64,000 nucleotides of DNA from Gallionella sp. (GCA_013044075.1 JABEVG010000038.1:1-64000), one strand, 5' to 3'; counted from the stretch's first letter, positions 37,215-46,111 are shown. Notes: a model not told the origin generated them from the letters alone. Numbers and translations: made by a program.

Positions 37215-37821
37215 TCTGACCGGACTCGCGGGCATCGCCAGCCTGATCGCGGCATGGGTGCTGCGACTGCCGCGCGTCAAACGCCTGCCCAAACGCCATC
37301 TGGCGATGCTCGTGGCGGCGGTATTGATCGTCTCGCTCATCCCCTTCAACGGCTTGCCGCTGGCGGCATATGTGCGCGGCATGGTGGGCGATCTGAGCAT
37401 CACCACGATGGTGTTGCTGTGGGCGGCGTTATTGCAACCCTGCCACGCGGCGACGGAACGCGGGCAGCGTGACCGCTTGCTGATGTTGATCGCGGCAACT
37501 GCTCTGGTTTTTTATCCCATGACTCTGGGCATGAGCCTGTATGACCCGTACCGCATGGGTTACGGCAATGCGGTGTTTGTCGCGTTCGTGCTGCTCATCG
37601 CCAGCGTGGCCTGGCTGTTGCGATATTCCCTGATCGCGCTTTGCCTCACCCTCGCCACGCTGGCTTGGGCACTGGGCTGGTATGAATCGACCAACCTGTG
37701 GGATTACCTGCTCGATCCGCTGGTGGCGGTTTACGCGCTGGGTGCGCTGCTTAGGCTGGGAATAAACAAACACAGAGTTTTCGGCGCGAAATCCAACCGC
37801 CAGAGATTAAGCGTTGATTGA
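37198..37821 (+). CDS. hypothetical polytopic membrane protein
   Basis: A 207-residue protein with about six hydrophobic helices (for example LAMLVAAVLIVSLIPF, ITTMVLLWAALLQP, VFVAFVLLIASVAWLLRY, DPLVAVYALGALLRLG). I do not recognise a family. It overlaps the sialidase-like gene by 17 bases and is the last gene of the GT9-GtrA-PMT cluster. This makes it a likely working partner of the periplasmic sialidase-fold protein, perhaps an anchor or transporter. The C-terminus is basic and cytoplasmic (KHRVFGAKSNRQRL). Confidence 0.78.
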   Translation: MPHYTDLTGLAGIASLIAAWVLRLPRVKRLPKRHLAMLVAAVLIVSLIPFNGLPLAAYVRGMVGDLSITTMVLLWAALLQPCHAATERGQRDRLLMLIAATALVFYPMTLGMSLYDPYRMGYGNAVFVAFVLLIASVAWLLRYSLIALCLTLATLAWALGWYESTNLWDYLLDPLVAVYALGALLRLGINKHRVFGAKSNRQRLSVD

Positions 37822-37876
37822 TGCCAAGACCAAACCGACCACACACAGAATTTCGGATACCCCGCCGTCCCGACTA

Positions 37877-38656
37877 TCACTCTTGTCTCTTCAGAATCTC
37901 TTCCATCAAATAGGTATTGAGAGACGACACCAGTTCTTTTTCTGCCTTATGCAAACTGGCCTGTAATTGCACTTCCTTATTCTTTTTTTCGTCTTCGCTC
38001 ATACTCTTCAACTCATCGCTATTCTCGGTGATGAACGAGCTATCTTTCCATATTATTTGGCTATCCTTGGACGACACCAACCCACCTTCCAAAGTAACCG
38101 GTGCATAAGTCTCGCCCATCAGCCAATCGATGCCATTCCAGGTCAGGTACTCCTGACCAAACTCCTCTGCGGCAACAGCAACGCCAAGCCACGGATTTTG
38201 AGTTGCAGTACCAACGACGACTCCTTGAACGACCCCTTCTATAATCCCGGAGCCAATAAATATTTTTTTCCACCTTTCATTTAAGCTCCCATAACCGCTC
38301 AGCGTAATCGTCAGGTACAGCGCTGTCGGACTGTCGGGCAATGTTGCCGTTAACTCCTGACAGGATGGCAATTTCTTGATCACCAGATAGGGTGATTTGA
38401 TCATGTTTGCATTCACATAATCGTCAATCGTACCGAGTGATAATTTTCTGTTTTCTTCAAACTTATTTTCATTCTTTTCTTTGCTAAGCGCGTTATCCAA
38501 TATGTTCATCTGTGCCGTCGATTCAACACAATAGTAGACAGGAACAGCATCCTTTTGCTGTATGGCAAAAGGATCGTGCACAGACACTGACGAGCACCCT
38601 GAGCAAATTAACGAAACGATTGCTATGCTTACTGAACAGAGTTTGTACTGTTTCAT
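37877..38656 (-). CDS. putative lipoprotein, AT-rich gene of unknown family
   Basis: A 259-residue protein with a signal peptide ending in ICSGCSSVS, an imperfect lipobox (Cys in place of Leu at -3). A soluble domain follows that includes ALYLTITLSGYGSL and EGVVQGVVVGTATQNPWLGV, a Gly/Val-rich hairpin-like hydrophobic segment. A charged C-terminal helix is rich in Lys and Glu (about 215-255). No family is recognised. Codon use is clearly richer in A/T than in neighbours on both sides, suggesting recent acquisition. It is convergent with the glycosylation cluster and preceded by a leader with nested inverted repeats. Confidence 0.7.
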   Translation of the reverse strand: MKQYKLCSVSIAIVSLICSGCSSVSVHDPFAIQQKDAVPVYYCVESTAQMNILDNALSKEKNENKFEENRKLSLGTIDDYVNANMIKSPYLVIKKLPSCQELTATLPDSPTALYLTITLSGYGSLNERWKKIFIGSGIIEGVVQGVVVGTATQNPWLGVAVAAEEFGQEYLTWNGIDWLMGETYAPVTLEGGLVSSKDSQIIWKDSSFITENSDELKSMSEDEKKNKEVQLQASLHKAEKELVSSLNTYLMEEILKRQE

Positions 38657-38657
38657 T

Positions 38658-38722
38658 TTAGCGAGTCACCAAAAATTAATTGGGATACGGGAACGCGCTA
38701 ACGTTCACCGTTGCGGTGACTC
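38658..38722 (-). repeat. nested inverted repeats in the leader of the lipoprotein gene
   Basis: Read 5' to 3' on the minus strand: GAGTCACC (38715-38722) can pair with GGTGACTC (38663-38670), which lies just before the ATG. Alternatively a local TCACCG-CAA-CGGTGA hairpin forms, and TTAGCG (38696-38701) pairs with CGCTAA (38658-38663). The two pairings exclude each other, and both touch the ribosome-binding region. Confidence 0.45.
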
Positions 38723-38865
38723 TACGCTGTCAAAATTAGGGCGGGATTAGTAGGGCTAACGGGATGACGAATAAATCGGCATTTCCCTAAAAAGCCGGTG
38801 ACATCAAAAATGACCGTTGAAAAGTCATCTTCGGTTTTCGCATTGTCTAAGTGGCGACATGTTGT

Positions 38866-39387
38866 CTACTGCAAGGCAGCCAGTGCCGCGTCGTAGTTCG
38901 GTTCGTGGGTGATGTCATCGACCAGTTCGGCATGCACCACGCGATCATGTTCATCCAGCACCAGCACCGCGCGCGCGGTCACGCCGGCGAGGGCGGTATC
39001 GGCGATCTTCACGCCGTAGTTGCGCATGAAATCTCGCCCGCGCATCAGCGACAACGTGACGACATTCTCCAGTCCTTCCGCCACGCAGAAGCGGCTCATG
39101 GCAAAGGGCAGATCGGCGGAAATCACCAACACCACAGTGTTGTTCAGCTTGCTTGCGGCCTCGTTGAATTTGCGCGCAGAGGTGGCGCACACGGCAGTGT
39201 CCAGACTGGGGACGATGTTCAGCACCTTGCGCTTGCCCGCGAAACTTTGCAGCGACACATCTTTCAGGTCTTTATCCACCAGCGTGAATGCTGGCGCGGT
39301 CTGGCCGACACCGGGAAACGTGCCGAACAACGTGACGGGCGCGCCACCCAAGGTGACGGCGGTTTTATTGCTGATATCTTTGGACAT
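38866..39387 (-). CDS. tpx: thiol peroxidase (atypical 2-Cys peroxiredoxin)
   Basis: Reduces hydrogen peroxide and alkyl hydroperoxides using thioredoxin. The 173-residue protein has the peroxidatic cysteine in [15 protein letters not shown] (about residue 67) and the resolving cysteine in MSRFCVAEG (about residue 101), as in Tpx. [19 protein letters not shown] at the N-terminus is typical. The start is fixed by AAGGAG 8 bases upstream. Mid-chain [17 protein letters not shown] and the C-terminal [11 protein letters not shown] match the family. The gene lies downstream of gcvP, separated by a palindromic repeat. Confidence 0.95.
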   Translation of the reverse strand: MSKDISNKTAVTLGGAPVTLFGTFPGVGQTAPAFTLVDKDLKDVSLQSFAGKRKVLNIVPSLDTAVCATSARKFNEAASKLNNTVVLVISADLPFAMSRFCVAEGLENVVTLSLMRGRDFMRNYGVKIADTALAGVTARAVLVLDEHDRVVHAELVDDITHEPNYDAALAALQ

Positions 39388-39409
39388 GATGGGTCTCCTT
39401 TACCTATCT

Positions 39410-39435
39410 GTCATTCCCGAGCAGGCGGGAATGAC
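39410..39435. repeat. palindromic GTCATTCCCG repeat between gcvP and tpx
   Basis: GTCATTCCCG, six spacer bases and CGGGAATGAC form a perfect ten-base-pair inverted repeat. Elements of this GTCATTCCCG...CGGGAATGAC type are dispersed in many proteobacterial genomes between genes. It sits just past the gcvP stop and could also act as transcript end structure, though no clear T tract follows on either strand. Confidence 0.7.
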
Positions 39436-39444
39436 AACGTGGTG

Positions 39445-42291
39445 TTAAATATAATTCTCTATTGGCGGACACGCGCAAATGAGATTCTTGTCGCCGTACA
39501 CATTATCCACCCTCGCGACGCTGGGCCAGAATTTATTGTCGCGCACATAATGCAAAGGGTAAGCGGCTTGCTCGCGGGTATAAGGCCGCGTCCACTCGTC
39601 CGCGCAAACTGTTTTTGCGGTATGCGGCGCGTGTTTGAGGATGTTATCTTTCTTGTCTACCTTGCCGGACAACACAGCTTCGATTTCGCCGCGTATCGCA
39701 ATCATCGCCGCGCAGAATCTGTCCAGCTCGGCTTTGGATTCGCTTTCGGTCGGCTCGACCATCAGCGTATCGACCACCGGAAAAGAAGTCGTGGGCGCGT
39801 GGAAGCCATAATCCATCAGGCGTTTCGCGATGTCGGCGACTTCCACGCCTTCGCGTTTGAAGTCGCGGCAATCCAGAATCATCTCGTGCGCGCAGCGGCC
39901 ATTCGCACCGCTGTACAGGGTCGCGTAATGATCTTTGAGCGATTCCTTGATGTAGTTCGCGTTCAGGATCGCCATCCGGGTCGCCTCACGCAGCCCCGTG
40001 CCGCCCAGCATCTTGATGTAACCGTAGGAGATCAGCAGGATTAGCGCGCTGCCATGAGGCGCGGCGGACACCGCGTGTATGCCTTGCGCGCCGCCGGTCT
40101 TGACCACCGGGTGTGCAGGCAGAAAAGGCACCAGATGCGCCGCCACGCCGATCGGTCCAGCACCCGGTCCGCCGCCGCCGTGCGGAATCGCAAAGGTCTT
40201 GTGCAAATTGAGATGGCACACGTCCGCGCCGATGTTGCCGGGACTGGTCAGGCCCACCTGCGCGTTCATGTTCGCGCCGTCCATATACACCTGCCCGCCG
40301 TTGTCGTGAACGATTTGCGTGATGTCGCGGATCGACTCCTCATACACGCCGTGTGTGCTGGGGTAGGTCACCATCAGGCACGACAGGTCGGCGCGATGCT
40401 ACTCGGCTTTCTCGCGCAGGTCGGCCACATCGATGTTGCCCTGTTTGTCGCATTTCACCACCACGATGGTCATGCCGCACATCGCCGCACTCGCCGGATT
40501 CGTGCCGTGTGCCGATGAAGGAATCAGGGCCACGTTGCGCTGGCCTTCGCCGCGTGAACGGTGATACGCCTGGATCACCAGCAGCCCGGCGTATTCGCCA
40601 GACGCGCCGCTGTTGGGTTGGAAGCTCATCTTGGCGAAGCCGGTAATCTCGGACAGGTCGGCATCCAATCCGGCGATGACCTCCTGATACCCCGCAGCTT
40701 GTTCGACCGGCACGAAGGGATGCAGGTTGGCGAATTCCGGCCAGGTCAGCGGCAACAATTCCGCTGCGGCATTCAGCTTCATCGTGCACGATCCCAGCGA
40801 AATCATCGAGTGCGTCAGCGACAGGTCTTTGTTTTCGAGTCGCTTGATGTACCGCATCATCTCGGTTTCGGAGTGATAGGTATTGAACACCGGATGGCCC
40901 AGGATCGCCGACTGGCGCGCTTTGACACGCATCGTCGCGGAAGATATCCGTACCTGTGTGACGCGCGGCGCGGACTTGCCCGCCGCTTGCGCGAACACAC
41001 TCAGCATCGCATTCAATGCATCCGCATCGGTGGTCTGATCGACGGCGATGCTCAGGCCGTCATCGGTGTAGCGGAAATTGATGCGGGCAGATTCGGCCAG
41101 TGTGCGCAATTTCACGTTATCGGTGTGCGCCACTTTGAGGGTGTCAAAGAACACCGCATCGTTCACTGTGTAACCGAGTTTTTTCAATTCGTCCGCCAGC
41201 GTCACGGCGGTCAGATGGACTTGCTGCGCGATGCCGCGCAAGCCGTCAGCACCGTGATACACCGCATACATGCCCGCCATGATCGCCAGCAACGCCTGTG
41301 CGGTACAGATGTTCGAGGTGGCCTTTTCGCGGCGTATATGTTGCTCGCGGGTTTGCAGTGCCATGCGCAAAGCAGGGTTGCCGTCGGCATCCACCGACAC
41401 GCCGATGATGCGTCCCGGCATCGAGCGTTTGTGCGCATCGCGGCAGGCAAAATACGCAGCGTGCGGACCGCCATAACCCATCGGCACACCGAACCTTTGA
41501 GTCGAACCGAACACCACGTCCGCACCCCACTCACCCGGCGGGGTGAGCAACACCAGACTCAGCATATCCGCCGCGACGGCGATGCTCATGCCATGCGCTT
41601 TAGCGCGTGTGACGAAGTCCGCGTAGTCGTGCACCGCACCATCGGCAGCGGGATATTGCAGCAACGCGCCGTACAGGTTCTCGTTCAGCGTGACGGTTTT
41701 GAAATCGCCGATGACCAACTCTATGCCCAGCGGTTTGGCGCGTGTTTTGAGTAATTCTATGGTCTGGGGAAAACAATCATGCGACACGAAAAAACTATTT
41801 TTCGCCACTTCTTCACGCGAGCGTAATCCATGCAACATGGTCATCGCTTCCGCCGCCGCCGTCGCTTCGTCCAGCAACGAGGCATTGGCGATTTCCATGC
41901 CCGTCAAATCGATGACCATCGTTTGGAAATTCAACAACGCTTCCAGACGCCCTTGCGCGATCTCGGCCTGATACGGCGTATAGGCCGTGTACCAACCCGG
42001 ATTCTCCAGGATGTTGCGTTGGATCACGGATGGCAGGATGGTGTCGTAATAGCCCAGACCGATGTAGCTCTTGTACAACTTGTTCTTCGCCGCGATGCCG
42101 CGCAGATGCTGGAGGTACGCGTATTCAGACATACCTTCCGGCAGGTTCAGCGGCTGCTTCAAACGGATGGCGGCAGGGATGGTCTGGTCTATCAGTTCAT
42201 CCACCGTGCGCGCATCGATCTTGCGCAACATGTCTTGAATGTCCTGCCCGGATGGGCCGTTGTGGCGATTTACAAATTGGTCGGTCTTCAT
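39445..42291 (-). pseudogene. gcvP: glycine dehydrogenase (P-protein), interrupted by an in-frame TAG
   Basis: P-protein of the glycine cleavage system decarboxylates glycine with PLP. A reading frame of 949 codons, the normal length, runs from the ATG at 42291 ([15 protein letters not shown]) to 39445. It is broken by TAG at 40399-40401 (about codon 631), and both halves are in the same frame. Before the stop the protein reads [11 protein letters not shown] and right after it [17 protein letters not shown], where homologues have Gln or a similar residue; CAG to TAG would explain it. The PLP lysine (LNLHKTF) and Gly-rich loop lie beyond the stop, so a truncated product would be inactive. TAG is an ordinary stop elsewhere in the window (prmA, gtrA). 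The start codon has no Shine-Dalgarno, since a repeat element abuts it. Confidence 0.88.
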
Positions 42292-42397
42292 AGGATTCAG
42301 GAATCGGGGTACAGGATTCAGGGGTGGTAATTCAGGATGCGCAGGAGTTGGATTCGAAGCAGCGGGGTTGCCGAATCCTGGCTCCCGACTCCTGCCT
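42292..42397. repeat. repeat-rich inverted-repeat sequence between gcvH and gcvP
   Basis: The 106-base gap is made of short repeated units around GGATTCAGG (three close variants in the gcvP-proximal half). It also holds a larger imperfect inverted repeat, with CAGGAGTTGGATTCG on one arm and CGAATCCTGGCTCCCGACTC on the other. Units of this kind resemble dispersed intergenic repeats. The element ends one base before the gcvP ATG. Confidence 0.6.
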
Positions 42398-42787
42398 TTA
42401 GTGCGCTTCGCTATCGACGTGTGCCTGGTACGCGGTCGCGTCCAACAGTACCGACACGTCGGTCGCACTATCCGGCTTCATCTTGAATATCCACGCGCCG
42501 TACGGGTCACTGTTGATGGTTTCGGGCGAACTGTCCAGCGCGCTGTTCGCGGCGACGACCTCACCGGACACGGGCGCGTACACATCGGCGGCGGCCTTCA
42601 CCGATTCCACTACGGCACATTCTTCCTTCGCCTTCAGCTTACGCCCGACAGCGGGTGCTTCGACGAATACCATGTCGCCGAGCAGTTCCTGTGCGTGTTG
42701 CGTAATGCCTATGGTGATCGTGCCGTCGGTTTCGGTTTTCACCCACTCGTGGGAAGCGGTGTATTTCAGGTTGCTTGGATTGCTCAT
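42398..42787 (-). CDS. gcvH: glycine cleavage system H protein
   Basis: Lipoyl carrier that shuttles the aminomethyl group between P-, T- and L-proteins. The 129-residue length is standard. The lipoylated lysine lies in [12 protein letters not shown] (about residue 65), with HEWV near the N-terminus and [12 protein letters not shown] before the lipoyl loop. AAGGAAA, 6 bases upstream of the ATG, is a good Shine-Dalgarno. It is downstream of gcvT but separated by a 130-base repeat-bearing gap, and upstream of the broken gcvP. Confidence 0.95.
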   Translation of the reverse strand: MSNPSNLKYTASHEWVKTETDGTITIGITQHAQELLGDMVFVEAPAVGRKLKAKEECAVVESVKAAADVYAPVSGEVVAANSALDSSPETINSDPYGAWIFKMKPDSATDVSVLLDATAYQAHVDSEAH

Positions 42788-42802
42788 TTTTGGTTTCCTT
42801 TT

Positions 42803-42918
42803 AGTTGTAAGTCGTAAGTGGGAAGTTGCAAGACGTAAGTCATGTTGTCGCTACGCGACTTAATGATGGGGCTAATAAAAACCCCCAACATTAACTGCCA
42901 ACTTACGTCTTACGACTT
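42803..42918. repeat. MITE-like inverted-repeat element between gcvT and gcvH
   Basis: One end reads AAGTCGTAAGTGGGAAGTTG and continues GCAAGACGTAAGTC. The other end, read in reverse complement, is AAGTCGTAAGACGTAAGTTG. Together they form imperfect terminal inverted repeats of about 30 bases around a core with two more hairpins (GTCGC-TAC-GCGAC and TGGGG...CCCCA). It has no coding capacity, and its right end reaches the gcvT stop codon. Confidence 0.55.
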
Positions 42919-44000
42919 CAAATTGCCTTCCCGTTTCTGGCAAACGGATACTTCACCACTTGCGCCGCCAGCATCTTATCGCGGATGGCGACCTGCACGG
43001 TGTCGCCAATCTGCACACCGTTCGGCACCCGTGCCAGCGCGATGGATTTTTCAAGTGTAGGCGAAAAACTGCCGCTGGTGATTTCGCCCGCACCGTGTGC
43101 GGTGTGTACTTGCTGATGTCCGCGCAGCACGCCGCGATCCAACAGCAACAGCCCCACCAGCTTGCGTGTAGGCGGATTCGCCAGCAACGTAGCCTTGCCG
43201 ATGAAGTCGCGTTCGCTCTTCAAGTCCACCGTCCACGCAAGGCCGGATTCCAAAGGGCCGACGCTCTCGTCCATGTCCTGCCCGTACAGGTTCATGCCTG
43301 CCTCCAAACGCAGTGTGTCACGCGCGCCGAGTCCAATGGGTTGCACCCCTGCCTGGTTCAGCGCGTACCAGAAGGCTTCCGCTTTTTCCTTCGGCAGCAT
43401 CACCTCGAAACCGTCTTCCCCGGTGTAGCCAGTTCGCGCAACGAAGTATTCACCGCACTCGGCAGCTTGGAAGTTTTGCAGACCTTCGGTGGCTGCTCGC
43501 GTGTGCGGCAAGACTTGCCACACCTTGGCGCGCGCGTTCGGTCCCTGGATGGCGACCATAGCGAGATCGTCGCGGGAGGTGATAGTAAGTGCCGGCGCAT
43601 GGGTATAGGCCTGCTGCTTCATCCAGGCGATGTCCTTGTCCGCCGTGCCCGCATTCACCACGACACGGAACCACTGCTCGGTCATAAAGTAAATGATGAG
43701 ATCGTCGATCACGCCGCCGTCCGGGCGCAGCATCGCGGAATACAGTGCTTTGCCGGGCAGGGCAATCTTGTCGGCATTGTTTGCCAGCAGATAACGCAGA
43801 AAGGCCCGGACGCCGTCGCCCTTTATGTCCACCACGCGCATATGGCATACATCGAACATGCCGCAGTCATTGCGCACCTGGTGATGCTCGTCGATTTGCG
43901 ATCCGTAATTCACCGGCATGTCCCAGCCGCCGAAATCCACCATTTTCGCACCCATCGCGCGGTGGGCGGCATTCAAGGGAGTCGTCTTCAAAGTCGTCAT
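42918..44000 (-). CDS. gcvT: glycine cleavage system T protein (aminomethyltransferase)
   Basis: Transfers the methylene group from the H protein to tetrahydrofolate and releases ammonia. The 360-residue protein has [20 protein letters not shown] near the N-terminus, [15 protein letters not shown] in the middle, [16 protein letters not shown] for folate binding, and the C-terminal barrel (about 280-355). Two ATGs lie close together. GGAA touches the first (44006) but is spaced 6 bases from the second (44000), so the second is used. The gene is preceded by a terminator and tandem glycine riboswitch that control it. Confidence 0.95.
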   Translation of the reverse strand: MTTLKTTPLNAAHRAMGAKMVDFGGWDMPVNYGSQIDEHHQVRNDCGMFDVCHMRVVDIKGDGVRAFLRYLLANNADKIALPGKALYSAMLRPDGGVIDDLIIYFMTEQWFRVVVNAGTADKDIAWMKQQAYTHAPALTITSRDDLAMVAIQGPNARAKVWQVLPHTRAATEGLQNFQAAECGEYFVARTGYTGEDGFEVMLPKEKAEAFWYALNQAGVQPIGLGARDTLRLEAGMNLYGQDMDESVGPLESGLAWTVDLKSERDFIGKATLLANPPTRKLVGLLLLDRGVLRGHQQVHTAHGAGEITSGSFSPTLEKSIALARVPNGVQIGDTVQVAIRDKMLAAQVVKYPFARNGKAI

Positions 44001-44016
44001 GGTCATTTCCAGAAAA

Positions 44017-44050
44017 TAAAAAAGGCGCAGCACGAAAATCGCGCTGCGCC
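44017..44050 (-). terminator. riboswitch expression-platform terminator before gcvT
   Basis: On the minus strand GGCGCAGC and GCTGCGCC pair, extended by CGA/TCG across one mismatch, followed by seven T residues (44017-44023). It lies directly after the second glycine aptamer and 16 bases before the gcvT ATG. This is the arrangement expected for an ON switch, where glycine binding would prevent termination. Confidence 0.8.
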
Positions 44051-44051
44051 C

Positions 44052-44219
44052 CATCTGTCCTTGATACCTGAGAGATTACGGATAATCCGCCTGCCCCTTC
44101 GGTGGCTGCCTGCGCAGCACTCTCCAGATTTGCCTGTTCCGATTGGTTCTTGAGCCTGAGCGGTTACGGGTGTTGCGCCTTCGGCGGTGCCAAAAATCAG
44201 CACACTCTCCCAGTCGGTT
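44052..44219 (-). promoter_or_regulatory. tandem glycine riboswitch
   Basis: Two aptamers in series are readable on the minus strand. Aptamer 1 has GGGAGAGTG, CACCGCCGAAGG and CCGCTCAGGCTCA. Aptamer 2 has GGAGAGTGCTGC, CCACCGAAGGGGCA and ATCTCTCAGGTATCAAGG and ends near 44052. These are the conserved elements of the glycine riboswitch (gcvT motif). The linker between them is short. It controls gcvT and probably gcvH and gcvP through the adjoining terminator. Confidence 0.93.
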
Positions 44220-44311
44220 TGAACGGCAGGCGAATTATGCCGGAACAAATATATTTTTGCGCGGGGAATTCACGCGCCAGCAATCCCATACTGAAAACAG
44301 GCAGGCGGATG

Positions 44312-45205
44312 TCATCGGGTCGACGGATAGAGCACCACCAGACGATAACCGTTCGGATTGAGGTCTGTCGTATCCAACAACAACTTGAGGCTGAGTTCGT
44401 GATTGGGTTGCAGCCCCGTCTGTTCATTTTCGAGCGGGGGCAAATAATCCGCAGGTTTGAATGTGCGTCGCGCGACGGGTTTGTCTTGCCTGTCGTTGAG
44501 TGTCAATTCCAGATCGGGGTAGGCGAGCGGATAGGTGGCGCGATTGCGCAACAAAGCGTTCAGGGTGATTTGTGCGGCGTTGCCGGGATCGGCTTCCAGG
44601 CTGGACGATTCGATACTCATCAGATCATTTTTCTGCGGCAAGGAAACCGTACAGCCCAGCAATCCGCAATATCTCACCAATACCGGCTTGATGTCGGGCA
44701 TGCGCGCGGCGATCTCTGCTCGGAAAAAATAGGCGGTTTGGCCAAACAAAAAGAGCACGAGCAGCGATGAGGATAGCCCCCACAACCAGGTTCGTTTTTT
44801 TGGCGGCGCGACAATGACCGCTTCCTCCTCCCTCACCTCTACCTGCTCGGCCAACGTGAGGTCCTGTTCTGCCTCTGGGTTAGTTTGTGCCGAGGGTTCG
44901 GTGCCGACCGTTGCGAATGGCGGAACTATAAAATCCAGATTGTCCGGATGACGTTCTTCAACAGGCGCGTCCGCAAACTCATCGTTATCCTGGGTGATGA
45001 TCGGCTCGTCGATAGCCGCTGGGATAGCCGCCGGCGACATCTCCAATTCGAGCTGGGGGTGCGGCGCATCGGGAATGAAATTGGGGCGGGCATCGAAGAC
45101 TTGCAGGCAATGCCCGCAACGCACCATACCCTGATGTACTTCCAGTTGCGCGGCCACGATTTTGAAGCGTGTTTCGCAATGCGGGCAAAGTGTCGTTCCG
45201 TCCAT
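44312..45205 (-). CDS. zinc-ribbon and DUF3426 domain membrane protein
   Basis: A 297-residue protein with an N-terminal zinc ribbon (CPHCETRFKI and VRCGHCLQVFDA, about 5-42). An acidic linker follows (about 45-145), then one membrane helix (GLSSSLLVLFLFGQTAYFF, about 152-170). A C-terminal DUF3426 domain (about 175-295) contains SIESSSLEADPG and ELTLNDRQDKPVARR. Betaproteobacterial members often carry the MJ0042-type finger and follow prmA, as here (12-base gap). Function is unknown; the topology suggests a cytoplasmic metal site coupled to a periplasmic beta domain. Confidence 0.88.
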   Translation of the reverse strand: MDGTTLCPHCETRFKIVAAQLEVHQGMVRCGHCLQVFDARPNFIPDAPHPQLELEMSPAAIPAAIDEPIITQDNDEFADAPVEERHPDNLDFIVPPFATVGTEPSAQTNPEAEQDLTLAEQVEVREEEAVIVAPPKKRTWLWGLSSSLLVLFLFGQTAYFFRAEIAARMPDIKPVLVRYCGLLGCTVSLPQKNDLMSIESSSLEADPGNAAQITLNALLRNRATYPLAYPDLELTLNDRQDKPVARRTFKPADYLPPLENEQTGLQPNHELSLKLLLDTTDLNPNGYRLVVLYPSTR

Positions 45206-45217
45206 GCTGGTCCGACC

Positions 45218-46111
45218 CTAACGTTTTCGCCCGGACAAGCACGACCACCCGTCTTCGAATACGGGCGGATTAAGGTCGAACCATTGCCGGTAAATCGCCA
45301 TCACCTCTTCCGCCTGTTCCTGCAATATGCCGGACAACACGATTCGTCCGCCAGGCTTGGTCACGTCGGCGAGCAACGGAGCCAGCATACGCAAGGGGTT
45401 GGTCAAAATATTCGCTACCACCAGATCATAAGTCGCCTGCGGGGCCGCGTCCGGCAAATGAAATTGAACGTTCTCCACCTGGTTCGCAACGGCATTGTCA
45501 CGACTGGCGATCACGGCTTGTTTATCCACGTCGACCCCGACCGCGCGCGCCGCCCCCAGCTTGAGTGCGGCAATCGCCAATATGCCGGAACCACAACCGT
45601 AGTCGAGTACGCTCACGCCTTCGGCCAGATGGCTATCCAGCCAGCGCAGACACAGGCGCGTGGTCGGATGACTGCCCGTACCGAAGGCCAATCCGGGATC
45701 GAGGACGATGTTAATCGCGTCCGGGTCGGCAGGTTTATGCCAAGTCGGGACGATCCACAAACGGGGGGAGATTGGGATGGGATCGAACTGCGACTGGGTC
45801 AGACGTACCCAATCGTTGTCGGCCAAGGTTTCGATGCGATATTCGGGAAGTTTTACCAAGCCGGTTGCGGCGGCCGCAGCCCGCAAAATTGCCGCCACAT
45901 CCTGATCGTTATCGAACAAAGCACTGATGCGGTTGTGTTGCCACACGCCGGGAGGCGGCTCACCGGGTTCGCCGAAGATCGCCTGTTCATCCGGCGTGTC
46001 CGCGTCCGCATCCAGCAGATCGACCGACAACGCGCCGCGTTCCAGCAATGCTTCGCTAAGTGCCTCGGCATGTTGGGCATCGGTATCGGCGATCAGAGTT
46101 AACCAGGCCAT
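45218..46111 (-). CDS. prmA: ribosomal protein L11 methyltransferase
   Basis: SAM-dependent enzyme that trimethylates ribosomal protein L11. The 297-residue protein has an N-terminal L11-binding domain (about 1-60) and a Rossmann domain. The SAM motif is DYGCGSGILAIAALKLGA (about 168-185). VVANILTNPLRMLAP, the catalytic-loop region with its N-P-L, and FGTGSHPTTRLCL also match PrmA. The ATG overlaps the accC stop by one base (TAATG), a conserved betaproteobacterial arrangement. It ends in TAG, showing that this codon is a normal stop here. Confidence 0.95.
   Translation of the reverse strand: MAWLTLIADTDAQHAEALSEALLERGALSVDLLDADADTPDEQAIFGEPGEPPPGVWQHNRISALFDNDQDVAAILRAAAAATGLVKLPEYRIETLADNDWVRLTQSQFDPIPISPRLWIVPTWHKPADPDAINIVLDPGLAFGTGSHPTTRLCLRWLDSHLAEGVSVLDYGCGSGILAIAALKLGAARAVGVDVDKQAVIASRDNAVANQVENVQFHLPDAAPQATYDLVVANILTNPLRMLAPLLADVTKPGGRIVLSGILQEQAEEVMAIYRQWFDLNPPVFEDGWSCLSGRKR

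Noticed and set aside
40399-40401. Pyrrolysine or programmed readthrough at the gcvP TAG
   Set aside because: No recoding context is visible, TAG ends other genes in the window, and pyrrolysine is not known in betaproteobacteria or in P-proteins.
38851-46102. Several plus-strand ORFs of about 400 residues (38851-40044, 40561-41754, 42960-44153, 44885-46102)
   Set aside because: All are antisense to tpx, gcvP, gcvT, the DUF3426 gene or prmA and carry no recognisable motifs.
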